Shown: in pieces, positions 9,194-16,583 of the stretch | How positions within the stretch are numbered: the first letter of the stretch is position 1 | Layout: the number at the start of each line of letters is the position of its first letter | NCBI GenBank assembly: GCA_942492915.1 | Contig: OW818662.1 | Location: forward strand, 3,658,001-3,722,000 | Reading direction: 5' to 3' | From: Turneriella sp942492915 | GTDB taxonomy: Bacteria > Spirochaetota > Leptospiria > Turneriellales > Turneriellaceae | Length of the DNA stretch: 64,000 nucleotides | Made by a program: the position numbers and the translations under genes | The notes under the pieces: generated by a model | What the model saw: the letters and a program-made list of their open reading frames with translations, nothing else | Told to the model about the DNA's origin: nothing | Database searches by the model: none

Positions 9194-9529
9194 ATGGTTG
9201 CCCGCAGTGCCGAGTTTCCGGCGTTAGAACAAGACGTGGCCGCGATTGCCAAAGCGCTGTCGCACCCTGCACGTATCTCTATCCTCAAAATTCTTGCGGG
9301 CCTTGACGGCTGCATGTGTGGCGACATTGTCGAGCAGCTGCCCCTGGCGCAGTCGACGGTTTCGCAGCATCTGAAATATCTTAAAGAAGCGGGCTTAATT
9401 AAAGGTGAGGTCGAAGGCCCCAAGAGTAACTATTGCCTCGATTTTGAAGCGATGCAGACATTCAAAACCAATCTCGACGCTGTCTTTGAAGAGATCGACG
9501 CGATGAAAAAAAGAGGTACCTGTTGTTAA
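9194..9529 (+). CDS. ArsR/SmtB-family transcriptional repressor
   Basis: 111 residues from ATG 9194. A GTG at 9158 would extend it, but would put the palindromic operator inside the gene and adds no family-like sequence. The winged helix-turn-helix spans about residues 15-85 (ALSHPARISILKIL, then the STVSQHLKYLKEAGL recognition helix region). A C-M-C pair at Cys40/Cys42 lies where ArsR proteins carry their alpha3 metal site, and the protein ends in Cys110-Cys111. Arsenite or a soft metal or oxidant is a plausible signal. No Shine-Dalgarno is visible. Its stop overlaps the start of the ATP-grasp gene. Confidence 0.88.
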   Translation: MVARSAEFPALEQDVAAIAKALSHPARISILKILAGLDGCMCGDIVEQLPLAQSTVSQHLKYLKEAGLIKGEVEGPKSNYCLDFEAMQTFKTNLDAVFEEIDAMKKRGTCC

Positions 9530-10746
9530 CACAAGATAGTCTCACAACCGCGCAGCGCGAAATGCTGCAGAAGGCGGCCGGTGAAATCATGAAGGCCGAT
9601 TTTCTCAACGAACATTGCCACTGTTCGACGCTCGACAAGAGCAAGCTCGAGCACCCACAATATTTCAGCGAGCATCCGCATTTTTTGTCGCACGGCGATC
9701 TGTTGCAGATGCAGGCGTTCATCGAGGCGCACGAAAGATTAATTCCGCTGCTTCATTTTGGGCATGCGCCCCAATTGATGCAGCGAATGGAACGTGGAAT
9801 TTTCAATTCATACGATTTTCATATCTCAGACCGCGGGCCACAGCTCATCGAGATCAACACCAATGCTGCCGGTGCCATGCTCGGCATGCTGGCAACAGAG
9901 AAGATGATGAAATGCTGCGAAGGCATTGATGGCTTTGAGCCGAAACCCGGCTATGCCTTCAACGCAGAGGCGATAGTACAGATGTTTCGTGACGAATTTG
10001 CGCGGCGTTTTCCCGAAAAAGAATTGAGGAGCGTCGCCATTGTCGACGACAACCCGACAGGACAATTCTTTTACCCTGAATTCGTGCTGGTGCAGCAGCT
10101 GCTAAAGAGCCACGGCATCGAGGCAGTCATTGTTCCGCCCGAGGCAATCACCATCGACGGGGGCAGTGCCTATGCATCGGGCAACCCCGTTGATTTTATT
10201 TATAACCGCCTCACGGATTTTCAGCTTGCAGGTGAGAGTTCCCGCGCGCTCAGGCAGGTGTATGAACAGGGCCTTGCGACGGTAAGCCCCAACCCTGACG
10301 TCTATGCGCGCTACGCCAATAAGGCGAACCTCACGCTCTTCTGGAGCCATGAAGTCGATTCGCTGCCGCAGACTGATCTCGCAACAGTGCGCGCGCACCT
10401 GCCCGAGACGATCTTCGTCACCGAGGCGAACGCCGACGAACTATGGAATACAAAACGGGAATGGTTCTTCAAGCCCGTGAGCAGTTTTGGCGGCAAGGGC
10501 GTTTACCGGGGTGACAAACTGACGACGAAAGTCTGGCAGCACATCAAGTCGGGCGGCTACATTGCACAACGCCTTGTAGCCCCACGCGAGCGGCAGGTGT
10601 TGCAAGATTTGAATTTAAAGTACGACGTGCGGGTTTACACCTATGCGGGTAAGATTCTGGGCCTCATGGCCCGGTATTACCAGGGGCAGACAACCAACTT
10701 TCGCACAGAACACGGCGGACTCGCCAGCGTGCTCGTGACGAATTGA
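9523..10746 (+). CDS. ATP-grasp-like protein, apparently circularly permuted
   Basis: Starts at TTG 9523 inside the end of arsR, with an AAGAGGT ribosome-binding site seven bases upstream; ATG 9562 is an alternative. In ATP-grasp enzymes the Lys/Gly-rich nucleotide loop precedes the metal-binding E-x-N. Here an IEINTNAAG segment (about residue 110) comes first and the FKPVSSFGGKGV loop (about 314-325) comes later, with a YDVRVYTY strand behind it. That order fits circularly permuted ATP-grasp ligases. The substrate is unknown; such enzymes usually join a carboxylate to an amine or thiol. Translational coupling to an ArsR repressor suggests induction by the signal the repressor senses. Confidence 0.65.
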   Translation: MLTQDSLTTAQREMLQKAAGEIMKADFLNEHCHCSTLDKSKLEHPQYFSEHPHFLSHGDLLQMQAFIEAHERLIPLLHFGHAPQLMQRMERGIFNSYDFHISDRGPQLIEINTNAAGAMLGMLATEKMMKCCEGIDGFEPKPGYAFNAEAIVQMFRDEFARRFPEKELRSVAIVDDNPTGQFFYPEFVLVQQLLKSHGIEAVIVPPEAITIDGGSAYASGNPVDFIYNRLTDFQLAGESSRALRQVYEQGLATVSPNPDVYARYANKANLTLFWSHEVDSLPQTDLATVRAHLPETIFVTEANADELWNTKREWFFKPVSSFGGKGVYRGDKLTTKVWQHIKSGGYIAQRLVAPRERQVLQDLNLKYDVRVYTYAGKILGLMARYYQGQTTNFRTEHGGLASVLVTN

Positions 10747-11031
10747 TTATTTTCCCTGAATACCTGGCCAGCTTTTTGACTGTTCGACGAGGGACTCAAA
10801 CGAGCCAAGCTGGCTTGCGCCGAGGCAGGTGTAGTGTATTTTACGAGCCGGCATTTTCACAGCTGATTTATTGCGCTGCGCCGCTAAAGGTTTTGCTAGG
10901 CCGACATCGCACGCGGCATTTTTTTTGGCGGCTGCGCCAAGTTCGCTTTCAGCGCGCGACATTTCGACAACTTCGATTGATTGAAAGTCGCCTTTAGAAA
11001 ACGACACCAGTATCACAAAAAGCATTTCCAT
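10747..11031 (-). CDS. Possible small protein of unknown function
   Basis: 94 residues from ATG 11031 (ATG 11025 also possible), filling most of an otherwise empty 350-bp gap. It has a short hydrophobic start (MLFVILVSF), an Ala/Lys-rich middle with one Cys and an ordered-looking end (KIHYTCLGAS, then SWPGIQ). There is no clear Shine-Dalgarno; a CGACAA-CA-TTGTCG palindrome (11033-11046) lies just before the start. I do not recognise a family and cannot exclude a chance frame. Confidence 0.38.
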   Translation of the reverse strand: MEMLFVILVSFSKGDFQSIEVVEMSRAESELGAAAKKNAACDVGLAKPLAAQRNKSAVKMPARKIHYTCLGASQLGSFESLVEQSKSWPGIQGK

Positions 11032-11032
11032 T

Positions 11033-11046
11033 CGACAACATTGTCG
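11033..11046. repeat. Palindrome upstream of the small gene
   Basis: CGACAA-CA-TTGTCG, perfect 6-bp arms, two bases before the ATG of the possible small gene on the minus strand. A related CGACATTGTCG occurs near 11880, just before the STAS gene. Could be an operator; no cognate regulator is evident. Confidence 0.3.
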
Positions 11047-11099
11047 GTTTTGGCCTGTCGAACAGCGAAAATTCGTCAGACCACGGACGTCGGGGCCGG

Positions 11100-11795
11100 T
11101 CAGGCCGGTTTTCTTTCTGAGCGAAAGAACAGATAGACAAACAGCGTTGCCGTAGCCGAAAGCAGATGCCACGCCGCGTGTCCCTGCCAGAGGCTTTCGG
11201 GTACGCAGAGTTTAAGCTCTTTGTCGAGAATCCAGAAGGTCGAGCCACCGTAGTAGGCGACGACACCGAGTATAATGTACAGGTGGCGCACCTTTGTCTT
11301 CAGGCGCCGCTGCGTTAAAATCACGAAGATGACAAAGCACAATATAAGAATGCCAAAAAGAGCGTCATTGATCTCTGGCAGAAAATACATCAGCAAAGCG
11401 AAAAATCCTACAAATAAAAAATAGAGGGTGAGCAAAGTGCGCGTGCCGAGCGGGCGCAGGCGGGAGTAATTATAGAGGTAGAGCACCGTTGCGAGAAAGT
11501 ACATGCCGAGCAGATCGACCCATTGACCCACGTGCGTCAGCGATGCGTGAAAGAACATCGAGCCGAGGCCGGTGAGCGTGAGGCCCAGCGTGTACAGCCG
11601 TGAATAGCTGGGGTTAGCGGTCAGCAAATTCTGATCAGATCTGACACGAGAGAGCCACAGCACGATGCCGCCCACGACAAACATTGACAGATTTGACCAA
11701 ACGTTTGCGGGTTGCCGAACGAGAGATTCCCACCTTACGGCTTCGCACCAGCATTGCGGCATGCAGTGAGCCGGTTGCATCGATTGCCAGAACAT
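11100..11795 (-). CDS. Ceramidase-like (CREST superfamily) membrane hydrolase
   Basis: 231 residues with about seven membrane segments. The spacing of the conserved residues follows alkaline ceramidases and other CREST hydrolases: an N-terminal WCE motif, an N in VWSNLS, the S-x-x-FHA segment (GSMFFHASL), an Asp in QWVDLLGMYF and a C-terminal H-x-x-x-H (GHAAWH) for zinc. The known family cleaves amide bonds in ceramides or acts as a receptor-like hydrolase. A bacterial substrate is not certain. It is transcribed away from the STAS gene. Start taken as the first ATG; the N-terminal region is Cys-rich as in the family. Confidence 0.75.
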   Translation of the reverse strand: MFWQSMQPAHCMPQCWCEAVRWESLVRQPANVWSNLSMFVVGGIVLWLSRVRSDQNLLTANPSYSRLYTLGLTLTGLGSMFFHASLTHVGQWVDLLGMYFLATVLYLYNYSRLRPLGTRTLLTLYFLFVGFFALLMYFLPEINDALFGILILCFVIFVILTQRRLKTKVRHLYIILGVVAYYGGSTFWILDKELKLCVPESLWQGHAAWHLLSATATLFVYLFFRSERKPA

Positions 11796-11895
11796 GCGCC
11801 CTATTTTAGCTTAGCGTCGCGCGTGGCGAGCCGTATACCGAAACTGGTGCGGCTTAACTGTTGACAGTCTCAAGGGGTAGCGACATTGTCGACCT

Positions 11896-12228
11896 ATGCT
11901 TGAGGTTACCCGCCAGAACGACGCGACGGTGATACGCATCACTGAAGCGCTTCTGCAGATGTATTCGATACCGCAGTTTAAGGCGCAGGTCAGCGAGGCA
12001 ATCGCTGACAAGCCGAAGTTGGTGGTGTTCGATCTCGAAAAGGTCGAACACCTCGATTCATCCGCGATGGGGGCAATGTTTCATTTTCTGAAGGTCGTGA
12101 ACCAGTACGGCGGCAAGCTGGGTATTGCGCACGTCTCGAACAAGGTCATGCAGGTCTTCAAGGTCACCAAAGCCGAAACAACGTTTCCGATTTTTGAAAC
12201 TGCGCAAGAGGCCATCAAGGGCATGTGA
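11896..12228 (+). CDS. STAS-domain anti-sigma factor antagonist-like protein
   Basis: 110 residues forming a single STAS domain: beta strands VTRQNDATVIRI and LVVFDLEKVEHLDSSAMG, followed by the conserved helix. The Ser in LDSSAMG is at the position phosphorylated in SpoIIAA/RsbV. No anti-sigma kinase lies next to it, so its partner is elsewhere; in spirochaetes such proteins belong to stress or partner-switching circuits. It converges with the flavin monooxygenase gene with only 13 bp between stops. Confidence 0.85.
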   Translation: MLEVTRQNDATVIRITEALLQMYSIPQFKAQVSEAIADKPKLVVFDLEKVEHLDSSAMGAMFHFLKVVNQYGGKLGIAHVSNKVMQVFKVTKAETTFPIFETAQEAIKGM

Positions 12229-12241
12229 CAGCCGGCGCGCC

Positions 12242-13693
12242 TTACCTGAACTCGAGCGCTTCGTCAGCTATCGGCGAAAGTTTCAGCATGGCGCTGTCAG
12301 AAAGGTAGTCGTTTGAAACCTTCCAAACACCATGCGTGCCCTGGCGTGGTAATTTGTCGATTGCCCGGCGGATGTATCCTGAATTGAGGCCGCCCATGAC
12401 CGTGTCGGCGGTCTTGACCTCTTCTTTCGCATGCGCAACAACCACGCGCTGGTGGTTTTTATCCATGTGTTTGAGAAGGCGGCAGATATACTCACAGGCA
12501 ATATCGACCTTGAGAGTCCACGAAGCATTCGTGTAGCCAAAAATAATCGCCGCGTTGGGTACTCCTTCAACGAGCACTGCCTTATACGTCACGCGCTGCG
12601 TCACAGGCACCTTCGCGCCATCGACTTCAACTTCGACGCCACCCATGAGCTCAACATTGAGGCCTGTAGCGCTCACGATAATATCAGCTTCGAGCTCTTT
12701 GCCCGATTTCAATTTGATGCCATTGGCCGTGAAGGTGTCAATCTGGTCGGTCACGACCGAAGCTTTGCCTGATTTGAGCGTCTTGAAAAGATCGCCATCG
12801 GGTATGACGCAGAGGCGCTCATCCCACGGGTTGTAGCTGGGTGAAAAATGTTTGATATCGACAGCGTCACCGAGTTCGCGCTTGGCGCCACCGAGAATCA
12901 GCCGGCGCACTGCATTGGGCCGTGCCTTCGCGAGCATGAAGATGAGCCGCTGCAACGCGACGTTGCGCATGCGCGCCATTTGGTAAACCCACGATTTGGG
13001 CAAGAACCTGCGCAGAGTTTCAGAGAGAAAATCGTTTGAGGGTATCGACACGATGTAGGTCGGCGAACGCTGCAGCATGGTGATGTGCGCGGTCTTGTCT
13101 GCCATTGCGGGAATCAGCGTGACGGCGGTCGCTCCGCTGCCGATCACAACGACCTTTTTGCCGGAGTAATCGAGGTTCTCGGGCCATTTCTGCGGATGAA
13201 TAATTTGCCCCTTGAAATCTTTCTGGCCGGGAAATTCAGGTTGGTAGCCTTTGTCATAGTTGTAATAACCCGTGCAGGCAATGATGAAGTTCGCGGTGTA
13301 CGTCGTCTTTTCGGTGCCAGCTTCGTTTTGCGTTTCGATTGTCCAGCACGCGTCAGCCGTTGAAAATTTCGCGCTGGTCACTTTCGTGCCAAAACGGATG
13401 TGGCGCGTGACGTCGTATTCTTTCGCAGTGTCTTCTACGTATTTCTTGATTGAGGGGCCGTCAGAGAGCACCCGCGTCTCGTTCCACGGACGAAAGCCGA
13501 AGCCGAAGGTGTTCATGTCTGAGTCAGAGCGAATGCCGGGGTAACGGAAAAGATCCCACGTACCGCCCATGGCCTGGCGGCGTTCGAGTATCGCATAGGT
13601 TTTGCCGGGAAGTTCGCGCTTGAGGTGGCAGGCCGCCCCGATGCCCGAGATGCCTGCGCCGACAATCAGTACGTCAAAGTGTGTGGACTTCAT
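12242..13693 (-). CDS. Flavin-containing / Baeyer-Villiger-type monooxygenase
   Basis: 483 residues from ATG 13693. It has an FAD Rossmann loop near the N-terminus (GAGISGIG), an F-x-G-x-x-x-H-x-x-x-W-P fingerprint (FKGQIIHPQKWP) that marks Baeyer-Villiger and flavin monooxygenases, and a second NADPH-binding loop (GSGATA). It would oxygenate a ketone, amine or thioether using NADPH and O2. Substrate unknown; many relatives are in lipid or sterol catabolism. A possible 27-residue lipoprotein frame lies just upstream on the same strand. Confidence 0.9.
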   Translation of the reverse strand: MKSTHFDVLIVGAGISGIGAACHLKRELPGKTYAILERRQAMGGTWDLFRYPGIRSDSDMNTFGFGFRPWNETRVLSDGPSIKKYVEDTAKEYDVTRHIRFGTKVTSAKFSTADACWTIETQNEAGTEKTTYTANFIIACTGYYNYDKGYQPEFPGQKDFKGQIIHPQKWPENLDYSGKKVVVIGSGATAVTLIPAMADKTAHITMLQRSPTYIVSIPSNDFLSETLRRFLPKSWVYQMARMRNVALQRLIFMLAKARPNAVRRLILGGAKRELGDAVDIKHFSPSYNPWDERLCVIPDGDLFKTLKSGKASVVTDQIDTFTANGIKLKSGKELEADIIVSATGLNVELMGGVEVEVDGAKVPVTQRVTYKAVLVEGVPNAAIIFGYTNASWTLKVDIACEYICRLLKHMDKNHQRVVVAHAKEEVKTADTVMGGLNSGYIRRAIDKLPRQGTHGVWKVSNDYLSDSAMLKLSPIADEALEFR

Positions 13694-13725
13694 GATGCGA
13701 CGCATAATAGAACTTGAACATTTCG

Positions 13726-13809
13726 TCAAGTTTTGTTGGGGTGGACGGGGCTACCGCTACTCATGCAGCCGCAGAGTATAAGAACCAGTGTAATAACCAA
13801 GTGCCGCAC
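13726..13809 (-). CDS. Possible very small lipoprotein (27 aa)
   Basis: From GTG 13809 the minus strand encodes MRHLVITLVLILCGC followed by a 12-residue Ser/Pro-containing tail. The layout is that of a lipoprotein precursor: basic start, hydrophobic core, lipobox LCGC with Cys15. It sits 32 bp before the monooxygenase ATG on the same strand. AAGG lies immediately next to the start, which is too close for an ideal ribosome-binding site. Too short to judge by composition; supported mainly by the signal-like sequence in an otherwise empty divergent gap. Confidence 0.4.
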   Translation of the reverse strand: MRHLVITLVLILCGCMSSGSPVHPNKT

Positions 13810-13892
13810 CTTATTCTGTCAGCGGCGAATTATTCGAGGTAGACTCGAAGCCGTTTGGCTTTTCGCGCTATCCGGTCGCCTCAATCTACCGC

Positions 13893-14717
13893 ATGCAATT
13901 TACGGGCACAGCGAAGTATCATATCTCAGACGAGCTGGCGCAGATTGTTAACATGGCGCTTGCGATGGAAAAGCCCTTGCTGCTCACGGGTGAACCCGGT
14001 ACCGGCAAAACGCAGCTCGCGTTTGCGATCGCCGAGGTGCTCGGCCTTGAGATGGAAATCTTGCGCGCCAAGTCGACGTTTCGCGGTGAAGAGGCGTGCT
14101 ACACGCAAGACACGGTGCTGCGCCTGAACGACTCGCGGTTTCCCGACGCTAACTCGGGACGCAACGTGCAGAACTTTGATGATTATATTATCTGGGGGCC
14201 GATCGGCCGTGCTTTTCGTTCTGAGAAGCGCAAGGTGCTGTTGCTCGACGAAATTGACAAGACCGAATCTGACGTGCAGGATAACCTGCTCGACGTGCTC
14301 GAAGATTCGCAGTTCACGATTCGTGAGACGAACGTGACGGTCAAGGCCGCCCAGAAACCTGTGATTATCATCACGTCAAATGCGAAGCGCGAACTTTCTG
14401 ATCCGTTTTTGCGGCGCTGCTTCTGCCACCACATCAGTTTTCCCGGTGTCGAAGAAATGAAGCAGATTCTGGCGCTGCACTTTGCTGAATTTTCGGGGCC
14501 ATTGCTTGAAGCAGCATTGAGGATCTTTTACGAACTCAGGTCTCGCGGCTTCGAAAAAGCACCGGCGACGAGCGAATTGATACAGTATGTCGATGCGATC
14601 AGGCGGCAGGGATATTCTGTCGAAGAGCTGCAGCAGGTTCCGCTACCGGGAATTCTGCTGAAGCGCGCTGCTGACCTGCTGGGCTTCAAGGGCGAAAGGG
14701 GCGGTCGCGGCGGGTAA
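13893..14717 (+). CDS. MoxR-family AAA+ ATPase
   Basis: 274 residues. Walker A GEPGTGKT (33-40), Walker B VLLLDEID, sensor-1 region IIITSNAKRELSDPF and an Arg finger region RRCFCHHISFP match MoxR/CbbQ-type AAA+ proteins. These act as chaperones that remodel or load metal centres together with a VWA protein. The next gene, whose ATG overlaps this stop by one base (TAATG), is that VWA partner, making a two-gene MoxR-VWA unit. No enzyme target is encoded alongside. Confidence 0.9.
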   Translation: MQFTGTAKYHISDELAQIVNMALAMEKPLLLTGEPGTGKTQLAFAIAEVLGLEMEILRAKSTFRGEEACYTQDTVLRLNDSRFPDANSGRNVQNFDDYIIWGPIGRAFRSEKRKVLLLDEIDKTESDVQDNLLDVLEDSQFTIRETNVTVKAAQKPVIIITSNAKRELSDPFLRRCFCHHISFPGVEEMKQILALHFAEFSGPLLEAALRIFYELRSRGFEKAPATSELIQYVDAIRRQGYSVEELQQVPLPGILLKRAADLLGFKGERGGRGG

Positions 14718-15901
14718 TGTTTCTCAACTTCTTCTACGCACTGCGCTCTGAAGGTCTGGCCGTGGGCGCAGACCAGATACTCGAGTTGTATCGCGCACCA
14801 GAGAAGATCTTTATTCAAAACATTGATGCGTTATTTGTATTGCTGCGCCTGATCTGCGTCAAGAAACGCGAAGACCTCGACACGTTTGAACGTGTGTTCC
14901 TGAATCACTTTTACAACCTGAATATTCCCGCGGTTACCGAAGACGACTACGCGCTGCTCGAAACACGGCAATTTCGCGATTGGCTCAAAGAAGCGCGCGA
15001 GCGGGGCGAAGTACCGTTTGTGCGGCATGAACTCGACATCGATGCGCTGATGAAAAAGTTCTGGGATACCCTGCGCGAACAGATGAAAGAACACCACGGC
15101 GGCAACCGCTGGGTGGGCACGGGGGGCAACTCACCCTTCGGGCACTCGGGACATTCAGCGGGTGGCGTGCGCGTGTTCGGGCAGAGCCGCAATTTTTCTG
15201 CGCTTAAAGTTATCGGTGAGCGCCGCCACGTCGCGTACTCATCGCGACAGACGCTGAGCAGCGACAACCTGCGCCAGGCAATCGCATTGATGAAGAATCT
15301 TCAGAAACACGGAGCCGCTGAAGAACTCGATGTGCAAGAGACTGTTTACCGATCGGGAAAAGCAGGCGATATTGAGCTGGTCTTTACCGAACCATTGCGT
15401 GATAAGCTCAAAGTTATTCTGTTGATCGATAACGGCGGGCATTCGATGCTGCAGCACGTGCCGCTGACCCGTCTCATTTTTTCAAAGATGTCTACGCAGC
15501 TGAAGTCGCTTAAGACGTTTTTTTTTCACAACACAATTTACGGCTATGTTTACCGTGACGATACGCGTACCGAACCCGTCGAACTGAAGTCAATACTCAA
15601 AGAAGACCCTGAAACGCGCGTTCTCGTGATCGGTGACGCGAGCATGGCGCCGGGTGAACTGTATAGCCGTTACGGAAATATCAACTATGGTGAAGAAGAA
15701 TACGAACCGTCGATCGAGCGTCTGCGCGCCTTGAGGTTGAGATTCAAACGCTCTGTATGGCTCAACCCGCTGAGTGAAAAAGAATGGCGCACGCCCTTTG
15801 CAGCATCGACGCTGACAAGCATCGCGCAGCTTTTTCCCATGTATGATCTGACGCTAGACGGCCTGAAGAAGGCGGTGGATTATCTGAATAGACGCCGCTG
15901 A
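14717..15901 (+). CDS. VWA-domain protein partner of MoxR (CoxE-like)
   Basis: 394 residues. An N-terminal helical region is followed by a von Willebrand A-type domain (about 230-394). The metal-adhesion motif is weak: LIDNGGHS in place of D-x-S-x-S, with a later Asp in VLVIGDASM. It resembles VWA proteins paired with MoxR ATPases in the CoxE/YehP-like groups. Start codon overlaps the upstream stop, so translation is coupled. Its 3' end is embedded in an 18-bp perfect stem shared with the convergent FlaA-like gene. Confidence 0.82.
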   Translation: MFLNFFYALRSEGLAVGADQILELYRAPEKIFIQNIDALFVLLRLICVKKREDLDTFERVFLNHFYNLNIPAVTEDDYALLETRQFRDWLKEARERGEVPFVRHELDIDALMKKFWDTLREQMKEHHGGNRWVGTGGNSPFGHSGHSAGGVRVFGQSRNFSALKVIGERRHVAYSSRQTLSSDNLRQAIALMKNLQKHGAAEELDVQETVYRSGKAGDIELVFTEPLRDKLKVILLIDNGGHSMLQHVPLTRLIFSKMSTQLKSLKTFFFHNTIYGYVYRDDTRTEPVELKSILKEDPETRVLVIGDASMAPGELYSRYGNINYGEEEYEPSIERLRALRLRFKRSVWLNPLSEKEWRTPFAASTLTSIAQLFPMYDLTLDGLKKAVDYLNRRR

Positions 15902-15925
15902 CGCTTTGCGTCAGCGGCGTCTATT
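15887..15925. terminator. Bidirectional terminator with 18-bp perfect stem
   Basis: Arms 15887-15904 and 15908-15925 are perfectly complementary with a TTT loop. The left arm encodes the end of the VWA protein and the right arm includes the stop of the convergent FlaA-like gene. T-rich sequence follows on the plus strand (TCTATTTCTTC). Confidence 0.8.
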
Positions 15926-16544
15926 TCTTCAGTTCAGGTGGCCGTTGGTATTTATCGCGCACCTCTGCTGCAATCTCGTCGATCATTATCAGCGGCAACT
16001 TGCCCTTGGTGTATTTCGCTGAGAATACGATCTCAATGCCGATGAGTTTCAATACAGAATTTTCCCCGAGGTAGAGATCGTTCTGGCGAATGCGCTGGCC
16101 GACGGGTAGCGTCATGCGCCGCCAGCCCCGAAACTGCAGGTCACCGCTGTCGATAAAATGGCGTACCTGGTCGCGGTCTTCGACGATCAATGTCAGTCGT
16201 GCGTGCGGCTTTTCGACGTTGAGCCAAAAACTGAATGCGCGGCAATAACCTTTTACCTCGCGCGGCGTTTTGAACTGCAAGCGTACCCGACGCGTTTCGG
16301 GCGCGAGCACGCGCACGCTGGCGTATTGTGTTGATTCGCTTACGGGCGGTGTGAGTTCGCGTGAGAGCCGAACGTCTGCCTGATTTTCCTGGGGCAGCAG
16401 AATTTCTGCCAGCTCGCGCTCTTCAAAATTCTCTAGCATCTCTGACCGGTAAATGCGGGACTCAATTTCGGCAAAGTCGGCAACTTTGTTGGGGTTGGGT
16501 ACCTTAATCGGTTCGGCAGCTATCAGAAATAGTAAGAGCCACAT
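15921..16544 (-). CDS. FlaA-like periplasmic flagellar sheath protein
   Basis: 207 residues with a short hydrophobic leader. The region from about residue 90 on (KGYCRAFSFWLNVEKPHARLT, a R-D-x-V-x-x-F strand, FRGWRRMTLPV, LIGIEI, IMIDEI) follows the spirochaetal FlaA pattern: a jelly-roll-like fold with a conserved GW turn and a terminal D-E/Q-I strand. FlaA proteins coat the periplasmic flagellar filament. This copy is a divergent paralogue and lies away from other flagellar genes, so it could serve another periplasmic role. Start is the first ATG; the leader lacks a strong basic region. Confidence 0.65.
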   Translation of the reverse strand: MWLLLFLIAAEPIKVPNPNKVADFAEIESRIYRSEMLENFEERELAEILLPQENQADVRLSRELTPPVSESTQYASVRVLAPETRRVRLQFKTPREVKGYCRAFSFWLNVEKPHARLTLIVEDRDQVRHFIDSGDLQFRGWRRMTLPVGQRIRQNDLYLGENSVLKLIGIEIVFSAKYTKGKLPLIMIDEIAAEVRDKYQRPPELKK

Positions 16545-16552
16545 GATACAAG

Positions 16553-16576
16553 GACACTGAGCGCAGTCGAAGTGTC
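16553..16576. repeat. REP-like palindromic element
   Basis: GACACT and AGTGTC arms enclose GAGCGCAGTCGA, between the FlaA-like gene start and the queA stop. Degenerate copies of the core G-A-R-x-G-x-AGTC-R-A-A occur at 45778-45792, 45802-45816 and 62450-62468. Similar short motifs are dispersed in many bacterial genomes. Confidence 0.5.
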
Positions 16577-16583
16577 GGTGAAA

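Noticed and set aside
13733..13951. Plus-strand frame in the gap before the MoxR gene
   Set aside because: Low-complexity, no start signal, overlaps the MoxR start; the minus-strand lipoprotein-like frame is the better candidate in this gap.
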